The translations under genes were made by a program, and so were the position numbers. A stretch of DNA of 28,044 nucleotides from positions 1-28,044 of the forward strand of contig JAYMTA010000479.1 in the NCBI GenBank assembly GCA_036897625.1, in the 5' to 3' direction. This document shows, in pieces, positions 1 to 10,816 of the stretch. The notes below the pieces were generated by a model. That model was not told where the DNA came from, did no database searches, and saw nothing but the letters and a program-made list of their open reading frames with translations. Every line of letters starts with the position of its first letter. Position 1 is the first letter of the stretch. The stretch comes from Pelargonium cotyledonis (Eukaryota; Streptophyta; Magnoliopsida; Geraniales; Geraniaceae).

Positions 1-360
1 TCCTACCAAAATTCATCAGTCTTATTTTGCTCTGTTTTTAAATATATATATATATATATATTTGGATTAACTTGCACTATTTATCAGATTCTTGATAAAT
101 ATGACATTTATGGGATTGAGAACAAAATGGGTTCTTGATTTTCTTGATTATTTGTAAACAAGTGGTGTGGCCTTGCTTTGTCTTTTGAGTTTAGAGAATC
201 TTGTTGAGTTTTTGCTTTTTATTATTATTCAGAGTCTATTCCGATTGCAAAAGTTGAGAACAAGAAAAGTCGTAAAACGCAAAATCTGAAACTTTTCTTG
301 GCTGCAGAGTCTACCCCTCTGTTTCTTGTTTTGCTCTGTTATTGATTTATTTTATTGCAG
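1..360 (+). other. Probable intron 1 of the HIPP-like gene, with an AT microsatellite
   Basis: This AT-rich stretch ends in a polypyrimidine run and TTGCAG just before the first coding exon. A TA-dinucleotide run lies at about 43-61. One ATG with an in-phase but poor donor (ATG at 132, short MGLRTKW reading) exists. I do not favour it, because the family start is only MK or similar. I infer that the true first exon is upstream of the window. Confidence 0.45.
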
Positions 361-826
361 AAAGTGGTGTTGAAATTGGATTTGCACGACGACAAGGGCA
401 AGCAAAAGGCCATGAAAGCAGTGTCCACTCTTTCAGGTAACTCTAAAGATTCAAGTGCTGAATCAGTTTCGTTGTATCCAATTTGTTCCTGAACTCATGT
501 TTTGGTATATGCTATGAAAATCAGGGATTGATTCAATAGCTATGGACATGAAGGACATGAAAATGACAGTAATAGGAGACGTAGACCCAATAGAGGTGGT
601 GGGAAAATTGAGAAAGCTTTGTCACGCAGAGATAGTAACAGTGGGTCCAGCAAAAGAGCCAGAAAAGAAAAAAGAAGAGGCCAAGAAAGAAGAAGAGAAA
701 AAGAAAGATCCAAATGAGCAGATTGCTGAGCTAGTGAAGGCCTATAAAGCTTACAATCCTTATTTGACCTCACATTACCATGTTGTGAGCATAGAAGAGA
801 ACCCAAATGCTTGTGTCATTTCCTGA
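361..826 (+). CDS. Heavy-metal-associated isoprenylated plant protein (HIPP-like), 5'-partial
   Basis: Exons are 361-436 and 525-826, joined in phase 1 through a GT-AG intron (437-524); together they give 125 residues before a TGA at 824-826. Visible residues 1-66 form one HMA-type ferredoxin-like fold ([11 protein letters not shown] at the start, [12 protein letters not shown] at its end). A Lys/Glu-rich linker follows, then [12 protein letters not shown] and the ending NPNACVIS. The last four residues, CVIS, are a CaaX box; Ser at the end favours farnesylation, so the protein should attach to membranes. The metal-binding CxxC of classical HMA domains is absent (DLHDDKGKQ sits there), so copper or zinc binding is doubtful. 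Related plant proteins start MK-KVVLKL, so the missing first exon is probably only a few codons. A TTGCAG acceptor precedes position 361 and no convincing start-plus-donor lies in 1-360. A polyadenylation signal AATAAA is at 953-958. Family assignment is firm; the exact member is not. Confidence 0.88.
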
Positions 827-3564
827 TTTTGTTTCTCAATCCCTTTTTGTTCTGATTCCACAAAGTTTGCAAATTTGTCATCTCTGTATAGTATTGTTCT
901 TGTTGCTGTGGTTGGAGGATGTGATGTATAGACTAAAGAAAATTGAAAGAAGAATAAAAATGAGAGTTCCAATTCAAACATTTTGGGTCATTTTTGTTGA
1001 ACAAATGTGCATGCTCAAACCTGAAACTAGACAAATTTTATGCTATTTTTTGGGTGTGATTGATCAATTTTTTCCCTTTCTTTAGATGCCATGGAAGCAT
1101 TATCTTTACCAGATAGGGTTGTGATTGATGATGTTGGTTTTACAATTATTTGATTTGATTGCTTATTAATTAAAAATTGATAGACTTGATTAAAGAGCTA
1201 ACAAATCCACTTAAAAATGACATGAAAAGAACCAAAAGCCCACTTTTCTTCGAGTTCAATTTTATCCTGCACCACAAATTGTGGCACACAGCATATCATA
1301 ATTCTATTATATATGATTTTTTTTTTTTAATCATGTACTTATTTTAAGCATTATACTCTCAAAGGTTTCAGACTTTCCAAGTTATTATATTCTTTTTGGT
1401 TTTATTTTAGTGAATTAGATGGTGATGTGATATCAGACATTATATCACTAATTTATGTATTTATTGCTGGTTTGATTAGCAAAGTGGTAAGGGGGTTAAT
1501 TTACTTGATAACATAATAAACATATATACCTCACACAGCGAACTTGGCCAACGGTAACACAGCTTAGGAGGACTCGGGTTCAAGACTCCACATGGTCGTG
1601 GTACGACGTTATAATATATATGTGAGTGTAAAGTTTTCTTCTCATGCACATGGTATGAGGTAATTATATGTCGGAAAAAAAACATATATTTTCATATCTT
1701 GTCACTTTCTTTTGTATATATGACTTAAAATTTACTCAATCCGATCCAAAATTCAATCTAAAATTTTCCAGTGACAAGATCATATGGTCTAAAGTTTCAC
1801 AAGTGTATTGGTCATCAAGAAAAACAATTTATGGAGTTGACCTAATCCAATTAGGTGAATGAGACTGATTACATTATATATCAAGAACAACTCGAAGGCT
1901 AGTCGGTGTTTTCTGTTCATTATTCATAAAATGTTCTTCATTGTTCGAACATTTCCATAAAGTTTCTCGAATTTATCTTACTAGACTATCTGACACATAA
2001 TGAATCAAAGTATGGGGAGACTAACTAGGAATAAACAGACATTCATTCATTACATTGCTAATTGGGATTGAATTATGAACGGCCTAGAAATTTGACAAAG
2101 CTCTAGAATCATATTCTTCCTCTTATTGTTATTGTTATTTAATTAATGTACAAGCTCTAGAATCTAAATTGGAATAGGCATAAATTAAGGTACCTAATAC
2201 TACTTACAAATTGATATTTGTTCATTGATGTCTCCGACCAAATAGTATATATATATATGTGGCAAAGGCATTGGCTTGCATGGGGACAAGTCAAATTTAA
2301 GCTTTCAGTTTTTAAATTTATTGAGACTATTCAATTCTTGGCACGAGATTTAGAAATTTCATGCAACAACTTTTGGAAGGACAGCTGATCATGAAAATGA
2401 GAAGCTTCTTCAATGAAGAGACATTCGTTTCCATTGTTTTCACATCTTATAATAAACGATGGCAAACATGTGTGAGCCAATTTCAATTCATCCGTGAGCA
2501 TCCGAAATGTTCCTTTTACATTAAAAATATATGAAATCTATGATCCGAACTCTTCTTGGATTGATTTCGCGTTACTTTTTACCAATTCGATTCAAGACTT
2601 AAATTGTCAACTCTAACAAAGTCTCTTGACGTTCTGCTATGTACATTTCTTGCTTTGCCTTCGCGGAAGAAAGGCAGTTGGTGAAATGCTGCACTTGTCT
2701 ATGATGTCACTTTGCACGAAAATCGTTCACCAATATCTAACTAATCTGAGGGTTTTTAAAGCAAAACCATCAACAATCCCACATCACTCTTATCCTGTAA
2801 TTGGTGTATTATAAGGAAAAAAACATATACTATTAAGTTAACGAGTAAGATAATCAGTTAGTTAAGACTTAAGAGAACAGATAGTGACAAGAGAAATAAA
2901 CAATAGTTGTTGATACATAAATCCATCAACTACAAATTGACCTTAGACATCTTGGTTATGGTATCCAGCTGCTTCTTCAACCTACACAACTGTGTTTCAT
3001 CAACAAATTGAAATGCCTCCATTTTAGTGTCCAGCTCGATCGATAATCATTGACTAAAATATATAAACAATTATGGTTAATTTCCCATTAGTTAGTGGTT
3101 GGCCTCATAATGGTGAGGCCTTAATTGTCCACAATCTCTTGCTTTTTTCTACTTGTAATAATGTTTTGGGAGGATCTGTAAACCACTGTGTTCTGTTCTG
3201 TGATTTCAAGAATTCAAATCATGAAAAAGGTTGAAAATGTAAACAAGATAGCAAGATCACACAATTTTTACTTGAGCAGAACTCGAAAACTCTTAGCTTT
3301 TCTCACAGAGTGAAAAAAGAAAAAAAGAAACTTAAAAAGGATAGAGAAGGGCTGTTCTTGGATGAACCCACATGACTCCCTATTCCCAAAAGATGCATAG
3401 CATCTTCCAAGTTTGGGTTATTTATCCAGAAAGAATACATTTTGTTCCTTCTTGTTATAAATATATAAACACTGATTAATAACTAAAAACATTAATGCAT
3501 CAATAATGCAACCTATTTTTGGTGGCACCAAAATTGCCCATTATTCTCTATTTTACGCACACAC
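827..3564. other. Intergenic region between the HIPP-like gene and ACC synthase
   Basis: About 2.7 kb of AT-rich DNA between two genes that converge on it. It holds the HIPP 3' untranslated region (to about 1000), a SINE-like relic near 1540-1690, and the ACC synthase 3' untranslated region near 3480-3564. The short open frames here (for example 2626-2814) have no recognisable domain, no splice partners and ordinary intergenic composition. I see no gene. Confidence 0.6.
1540..1690 (+). mobile_element. tRNA-derived SINE relic, copy 1
   Basis: An RNA polymerase III type internal promoter is visible: an A-box-like TTGGCCAACGGTAA at about 1545-1558 and a B-box-like GGTTCAAGACTCC at 1577-1589, about 30 nt apart as in tRNA-derived SINEs. 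The part after the B box (CGTGGTACG, then an AT-rich stretch with TATGTGAGTG) resembles the same part of the copy at 16390-16560, so they appear to be one family. Ends and target-site duplications are uncertain. It is not a tRNA gene, because no acceptor stem or anticodon arm can be folded. Confidence 0.55.
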
Positions 3565-5592
3565 CTAAGTGGCTCTCACAAGTGGTGATTGTATTGGTGA
3601 GTGAGGGGACATTGGAGACATCATCAAATCATCAAATCTTCTGGAGGACAAGCTGAGCCTTCCAAGGTTGTTTTGCCAGCACTGTCTCTTGATTGCAGGC
3701 AAAACCGCAGCTTCCTTGTTCTGAAGTGCGAATGTTATGATCCTACTCAGAGCCACCTGCATGGTCATGTCGTCCATGTTGGCAAAGCACACTCTAAACC
3801 ACCCTGGCTCCGAGCAATGGAACGACGCGCCGGGCGAGACATTGAGCTTCACTTCGTTGATAATCACCCTCCACAGCGCCATCTCCGCCTCGAAGGTCTT
3901 CTCCTTCAGAAGCCTCCTCAGGTCCATCCATATGAACAAGCCTCCATTGCTCTTTAGGCATCCGATGTTCACTTGCGCGAGCCCTCGAGTGAAGGTCGTG
4001 TACCTTCTCGCTAGCCTCTTGGCGCTCTCCGCGATGAATGTGTCCACGAATTCATCGTCCGAGAGCATTGATGCGATCAGGTGCTGAGTCTGTGTGGAGA
4101 CAAGGCCGAAGCTTGACATCTTACGTGCACAATTCACGACTGCGTCGTGGTAGGGTTAGACAATCCCGACCCTGAAGCCAGGGAAGCCCATGTCCTTGGA
4201 GAGGCTGTAGACAATGTGGACAAGGTCACGGTTGCAAGAAACGTTTTCTTGATCTATAACCTCAGCGATGCTAACGAAAGCAGGCTGAGAGAAGACAGTG
4301 GCGGCGTAGATTTCGTCGCAGACCAAGTGAATGTTCTTTTCATTGATGAAGCTCACAAGACTGACCAGAGTCTCTCTGTCCAGGATGGTTCCTAATGGGT
4401 TTGATGGGTTGGTTATGAGCAATCCCTTGACTCTGATGTTGGCTTCTTGAGCTCTCTCATAGGCTTCTTCAAGGGCACTTCTGGTGATCTTGAAATTGTT
4501 TGCACTTTCACACACAACAGGAAGTAGCTGCACACCAGTTCTCCACCTCAGGTCTCTATCAAATCTGCAACACAGTGATAAACTCTATGAGTACAATTCA
4601 AGTCTTTTACTGATCTCAACAGTGTTAAGTTTTGGAGATGTGTTGTTGCTGGGTCTATTTCAAGATGGAGATGGTTTTAGCAAATTCTATTCAGTTTTTA
4701 GATCAGAACAAAACCAAATTATATTTTTTGTTGCAACACCAATAATGATACGATAGTAGGGTCCAGCAGGTTGATCAGGACGGTGACACTGGAACTAAAC
4801 AATTAGGGTATTGCCATCAACAAAAATAGTAAAATACTAGGGAGTGCCGTGGCAATTAACAAAACAGTTGACTGAGATTTAGTTCTTTGCAGCCAGAGAA
4901 GCACAAGTGTCAGATAATTACCCAGGATAGTAAGGAGTTGGGACCAGAAAGGCATCGCCGGGATCAGCCAAACAGAAGGCTATCATTTCATGAGCTCCGG
5001 TTGCTCCTCCGCTCATGACAATGCGATCTGGGTCAAATGTTACTCTGTTTCCTCTGACCTTTCCCATGAAATTCGCAACAGCCTGTTCAGAAACCAAATT
5101 GTAATATCAGTATCAACATTCGAAGCTAAAATATGATCAAGCTTCGTTGTAATATAATTTGATTGATTTCACGTTGTCACATACATGTATGAACTCCGGC
5201 AAGCCGTGATAGTCTTGAAAGATTGCAGTGTCCTTGAATTCTTGCAGACCTTCAGCTGTGCAAATGGAGGCTTGTGGGTTGTTCACGACCCATTGCTCGA
5301 TCAGCTCGAAAGAAAGCTGCAAAGGGATCAAGAAAACATGTCAAAACCTGTGATCAGGACAAGAACTTATAAAAACATAAACAGAATAAAAATCTTGAAT
5401 CCAATTGTTAATTACCTGATTTTCAGCAAGACCCATCTGGATGACACCATGAGGGTTTTGGGTGAGATGGAAAGGATTGCTGTCGTAGGCTTTCCAGCCA
5501 TCGAAGTAAGGTGAGTTCTCTCCATGTCCATCTCCAGTTGCCATCTTGGACAACAATGTTCGTTGGTTAGTTGTTGAAGACATGTTCACCAT
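3565..5592 (-). pseudogene. ACS: Type-1 ACC synthase gene with an in-frame nonsense codon
   Basis: ACC synthase is a PLP enzyme that converts S-adenosylmethionine to ACC, the committed step of ethylene synthesis in the cytosol. Exons are 5592-5416, 5316-5185, 5082-4922 and 4564-3565; introns fall at the usual ACS positions (after LAENQ, GLPEF+2 residues, and YYPG). Visible family marks are [14 protein letters not shown] (about 26-39), [10 protein letters not shown] with Tyr95, NPSNPLGT, the PLP lysine in SLSKD (Lys280), and [12 protein letters not shown] with the substrate-carboxylate Arg414. The C-terminus has RLSLS (CDPK-type site) and [17 protein letters not shown] (MAPK-type sites), which defines type 1. 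Full length would be 489 codons, normal for the family. Codon 293 is TAA (4158-4156), where relatives have Tyr in GIVYSYND. The frame continues on both sides with no indel. Translation would stop at 292 residues, losing Arg414 and the regulatory tail. The start is ATG 5592-5590; an upstream in-frame TTG is unlikely. Confidence 0.9.
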
Positions 5593-5743
5593 TTTTGCTG
5601 TTGTTTTGCTCAAAGAAAATCCTCAGAATATGCAAAAGATGATGATGAAGATGATGATGATGATGAGACTACAAGATCTGTCTAGATGTGAATTAAGGAG
5701 ATGAATTGTGAGGTTGTGATGTTGGAGGTTCTGTGGAAATGGA

Positions 5744-5756
5744 TTATTTATATGAG
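5744..5756 (-). promoter_or_regulatory. TATA box of the ACC synthase gene
   Basis: On the minus strand CATATAAATAA lies about 155 nt upstream of the ACS start codon. A GAT/ATC trinucleotide run at about 5638-5667 would fall in the 5' untranslated region. The promoter therefore looks intact even though the coding frame is broken. Assigned by motif and distance only. Confidence 0.5.
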
Positions 5757-5759
5757 TTT

Positions 5760-8700
5760 GGGAAGTGCAGTCAGAGGCGAAGGTTCCTAGAACAGTACCT
5801 TGGAGTAGTATTGTTTGAAAGTCTTGGTACCACCGGTTGGCGTTCTGGCAAACATTTATTTCATTTTCTATTGCAACTGGCCGGGGTCTGCTCTGCTCTT
5901 TCAGTAAATAAATTATACGAGTGAGAAAACAGTTGGTGACTTAGGCGTCACTCTATTCCTACTTTGATTAAAATTGTTGCGTTAGTTGAAAGCTCGATTA
6001 TAGTTTTATACTTTCATGCGTTTTTCTGCGTGTTCCCTACTTTTTAACATTAATCAAATTTATTACAATTATAATTTATGTTTATTGTTCAGTTCAAGTA
6101 CATGTTACTTTTTAATTTACTTTGACTTGTGTACGCTTATACATTTTTATTGTTTAGAAAACGATTTAACACTAATGTGTTGGGTTAGTGTGGTTCCTCC
6201 ACTTCCTCCCGTGTCCCTTTTTTATATTTATAGTGTGGTGAACAAATTCTAAAACCGTGTTATACTGTTATTAATGATGAGACTCAATTTGAGTATTAAA
6301 ATGTTAAATTCACACTTTCTTGTTTGGCACGCACATTTGTAATGTTCGTGTTTAAGTTTTATTTTGCAGTCGTTTGGATCTCATAATTCACATTCATGAT
6401 TTTTTATGTGAAAAATCACACAATGTTATTGATTAAATTTTTTTATAGAGGCTGACTTTTATTTCAATGGTGGCTTATTTAGAGTTTCTAACGTTGGTGG
6501 GACTCACGAAAAGTGGAGACATCTTTAAATTTTCAATCGTTAGTACTCTTAACAAATAAAATTCAATTTTTTTGAATCTTATACTTAAAGGTATATCGTT
6601 AATTTTATACTGTAACATTAATTTTATAAAAATATTAAATGTGCATAGTGTCAAGCACTAAACCAAACGGCCGACACAACAAACTCAAAAATACGATTCA
6701 TGTTAAGAGTAATTACAACAATGTTATGCTCAATTATCATTGTGTGACTTCATTGACATATACTCTTCAACGCGTCAATGTCATATAGCGACTTGCATAA
6801 TTTCATTACATGATAAGGACTTACAATAATGTTATACATTATCATAAACAGTTAAACACACTATTCTATTTTCGAACAAGTCTTTACCATACTAAATTGA
6901 TTGTTCACGCGATATTTACTAGGAGTGAACTTAAATCATATATGTTGCCGAGCAAGGCAATATGTGGTTAATTACAGCTTTGATTGCTCTCAATTCCTAA
7001 AGTCTACTAAGCTACCCTACATATTTAGGGTAGCAACACACATGTTTGGTCCGAAAGTTGGGGAGAGAGTAGATAATTGTCAAATCCTATAGTTTATTAA
7101 TAATGGACAGAGCCACACTACGTATATAGAAAGCATCCTATGGCAAGTTGTAGGAAGATGAGGGTGAAGAAAACAGCCCTACAACATTCAGTACTTGCAT
7201 TCAATTATTGCAAGAAACCCTAACCATAAAAAGGAAGTTGTGCCATTACTTCCGCGTACGTGCCCGCTCATAATATATATCAATTTGTTTTGGACGTGTA
7301 TGATATTATGCGTGCACGTTAATTGTTTCGACTGATATAGTACTCTATCAATTAGTCACAAAAGTTGTGGGCAGAATGACATTCTAAATTATTTGACAGT
7401 GTCATTTTATTACTAATAGGTAATTTTTTGTAACCGTAGGTCAGTTGTTTCAAATGTTAGTCTCCCGTCAATAAATATTATGTTAGCTATTTTAAATTAT
7501 AGTTTTCAAAATGTTAAAAGGTTTGAAATTGATTTTCTTTACTTGTTTTAATTAATAGGTTTATTCTCTAATCATTAAAATGAGTCAAAATTGAATTTTG
7601 CTTATACAAATATTGTGGTCAAAAGCTCTATGGTCAACTATTTGACATCCAAATTGTATCTTCTTTTTACCAAATTGCAAGTGAAATTCCTTTGTGGACC
7701 AGAAGAAGAAGAGAATGGGGCATTTTCCAATTGCCAAGGTCTTGATGATTTTGGTTCCAACAGAATTTAGAGCTGAAATCATAGTAGGTGTGGAAATAGC
7801 AGAAAGATCCCTGGCTTTAGTAATATGCAGATACAGGCCACAGAGACATAATTCATGGAAGGAATTAGAATATACATTCAATCCATATTCAGTTGAAACT
7901 TATATTTAGAAATTTAAATTCTGTGGACCAATTGTTTGTTCAATTCAGCTAAATATGATCAGCAGAAGCAAGCAAGCTCGGACTCAGAGATGGTTTGGCG
8001 GAACCCACATAACCGATAATAGCATTTATTCTTTCATTTGAATGCAAAATCTTATACCCGTTATAATTCAAAGAATCGTATTCTGACACCATGTTAAATT
8101 CTAATACTCGGCTACATATAATGATTGAGCTAAAATATTACTTCACTTTATATTTATTTGATGAAAAATTATTACTAACTTCAACACGCGCCATGTACAT
8201 TCATGACTCATATAACGACATTACTATATCTAGTGTACTATTTCTACTTGAGTCAAAGAGACGCTATTATTATGATAGAATAAATATGTTATAACTTTGT
8301 AATAGTTTTGTTATTGTTTACAAGTCATATCATGTGGTGCGTTGAACTATGATTTGATCAAATCAAGCGTTCCGTAGCCAGACAAGTATTTACGCAAAAA
8401 CAATTATTTTCTCTGTTCCCTCTAAATACAATAATTTTCTGAATAAAGTGAAACAAAAAAAAAAATGTGACAAAAAAGAAGAAGAAGAAGAAGATGGGAG
8501 GCTAAAAATAGTCACGGGTCAGCAAGTTACAGAGATTTTATTTCTGGTCCTCTGTTTTTTGAAGCTGCCCAAGTGGACACGCCTGTCTGGTTTCCTTCCA
8601 CTTAGATTCTGGCACATGGCAAGCCCTCCTAGTCAAAAGTCGCACGTGCGAATCGCTGAAATTTCTAATCTTGTATTTACAATAATAAATAAATGTAAAA

Positions 8701-10816
8701 ATGTAAGTTTGACAAAACACAACATTGAACTGGTCCATATCCAGATTCAAATATCCATTTCCAGGTCCACCATTATGACTTTATTTAAATGACCTGGTTG
8801 GTGACTCTTCGAAGCAGTAACATAGCAATTCAACTCTTGCTTAATTTGGCTGGGCCACTTCTGTGACAGCCAACACTTCTTTTATTGAAATTGACTGTTG
8901 TCAATTTATTGATTTCCAGACTTTGCTACCATTTTTCTGTTTGCTGATGGCTTCTTCTTCTTCCACCTCTCTCACATCTTCAATAATTCATTTTCGTTGC
9001 TCTACTTTTGTCCCAACATAAGTTGGCCTATTGGTATACAAGTTTCATTTATGCCCTAATAAGTTTTCATACTATTTTAAGTTAAATATCGAAACTAACA
9101 ACCAATGAGTTTGTGACTCAGCTGACAACGCACACTGAAATTGTGAGAAAAGTTTTTGAATTAGATCACTCCAAATTCACCGATAGAGAGAATTGAGGAA
9201 TAACAAACCATCTTACGACTCTTAGTATGAAGTACATACATAATTGTAATCTTATTATGCTTGATGTTTTATAACTCTTCTAATCAAAAAGGGAACCACC
9301 AAGCGTATGGTTCAAAAGCTGGTAATGAGTTACTTCAGCTTAACCTGTGATCCCGATCGAGTTCGAGTCATAGAGAATGTATAGTTGCTTTAAAACTTGG
9401 TAGGGAGAGATTTGCCGTCTTTATGGTCCTACCCAGTATTAGTATGAGTCTTATATGGGTTAAATGTGCTTACCACGGACCCGTTTCGGAAATCTCATGG
9501 TTAAAACAAAACAAAAAAAAATTAATAAATGAAAAGAGAAGAGAATGTGGAGTCAATGAGTTGTTCAAAGAAAGAGGAGGTTGGCTGAATAAATAAAAGA
9601 TGGGAATGGTTCAACAAAAGTGTTGAGAAATTTTTGGTATAAATGATTAACTACTTACACCAAAATTGATTTTTCACATGAATATAATAACATCAAAACT
9701 GTTCTAGGCTCGATCAGTAGTTGGCTCAGTACAAAAATCACAGCAGACCCAAATTCTTAGCAACAAGAAAATATTAGTATGTAGAAACAATGTGTTTTGT
9801 TGATAATTCAAACTCATGAGCAAACTAAAATTGACTTTCAGAGACATAATTATTTTCGAAACGAGTCTTATGTTCTTATCAATATATCATCATTCATCAC
9901 AATTTATACATATAATTTAAGTGTGCGTGTAATCAAATTGATATTCCATGTGCGCATTTTGATCAAATCTTTTTAGCAATTAACATGTTTTAAATCCTCA
10001 ACTTATTTTAATACCAAAATAAATAAATCACCACAAGTATAGACCGTCAACTATGTATATCAACCCTAATCATGATTTACAAATAATCTGAAACATATAT
10101 GTAGTGATACATTACCTTCTCCTATTTACTTTAGTATCATTATGACCTAAAATATACTATAAGATCAGTTTTCACATGTAAGTATATAATCTCGTTATTG
10201 AACGAATTTGAGCTACATGATACGAACAATCCAAATGTAGACTAACGGTCACGACTCTACAATTTTTTGCTCAGTTTATATATTAGTGATTGCTGGCATG
10301 ATATGTTTAATTGTGATTTTATCCCTAAATGTGTGTTATTAAATGAGTTGTCCAACTCTAAATTCTAACCATTCTTTTTGTTGTCTCTAGTTCTTGGTTA
10401 AAGTTTTTTCTTTTGATTTTTTAATATATAAATAGTAGTTTATTTATTTATTTATTTTTTAGTTTTACATATTGAATAGACACTATCTAAGAATAATTTT
10501 GTTCTTTCTTTGATTATGTCATTCCTACCAACTCTTGTTGTAGGATTCTTTTGTGGACGCCTTCTTAACCTTCATTATCTGTTAGTTTACGAGAGTATTT
10601 ATTTCGGATATACTAATTTTTCTCAGGTTACTTTGTTTGAAACATATTCAAGTAGTTCTGTTAATTTTTCTCATTTAGTTTTAACAACATGAGAACAAAT
10701 TAGCAAGGGTTTTATGGGGGGATAGTTGGAATACAAGGATATATTATTTGAACCAAATGTGTTTACTGTAACAAGTATAAAACAATTTTGGAGGATTTCC
10801 CTTCCAAGGCCTCTCT
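5760..10816. other. Gene-poor intergenic region between ACC synthase and ISPF
   Basis: About 5 kb of AT-rich sequence upstream of the ACS promoter and downstream of the ISPF 3' end. Open frames are short, without domains and without codon structure. The recognisable items are a SINE-like relic near 9290-9530, a short GAA/A-rich microsatellite at about 8455-8495, and an 8-bp-arm hairpin at 7011-7034. The ISPF 3' untranslated region probably begins just below 10817. I see no gene. Confidence 0.55.
9290..9530 (+). mobile_element. SINE-like relic
   Basis: A B-box-like GAGTTCGAGTCA at 9359-9370 follows, at SINE-like distance, an A-box-like stretch around 9305-9332 (GGTTCAAAAGCTGGTAATGAG). The segment runs into an A-rich tail at about 9506-9522 (AAAACAAAACAAAAAAAAA). 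Its body differs from the copies at 1540 and 16390, so it may be another SINE family. Target-site duplications were not found with confidence. Confidence 0.4.

Noticed and set aside
1577..1589. tRNA gene at the B-box-like sequence
   Set aside because: No cloverleaf, acceptor stem or anticodon loop can be drawn around it; a SINE relic explains the boxes better.
2626..2814. 62-codon plus-strand frame in the region between HIPP and ACS
   Set aside because: No family resemblance, no supporting exons, and intergenic composition.
4156..4158. Recoding, or an extra intron, to bypass the ACS stop
   Set aside because: Known ACS genes have no intron here, no GT-AG pair nearby would remove the stop and keep the conserved residues, and no recoding signal is visible.
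3601..4395. Plus-strand frames of 82-118 codons across ACC synthase exon 4
   Set aside because: They are antisense shadows of the coding minus strand, which matches the ACS family throughout.
7585..7909. Opposed open frames of about 70-98 codons (7585-7881 minus, 7694-7909 plus)
   Set aside because: Neither contains a recognisable domain, and there are no splice partners nearby. Frames of this length occur by chance.
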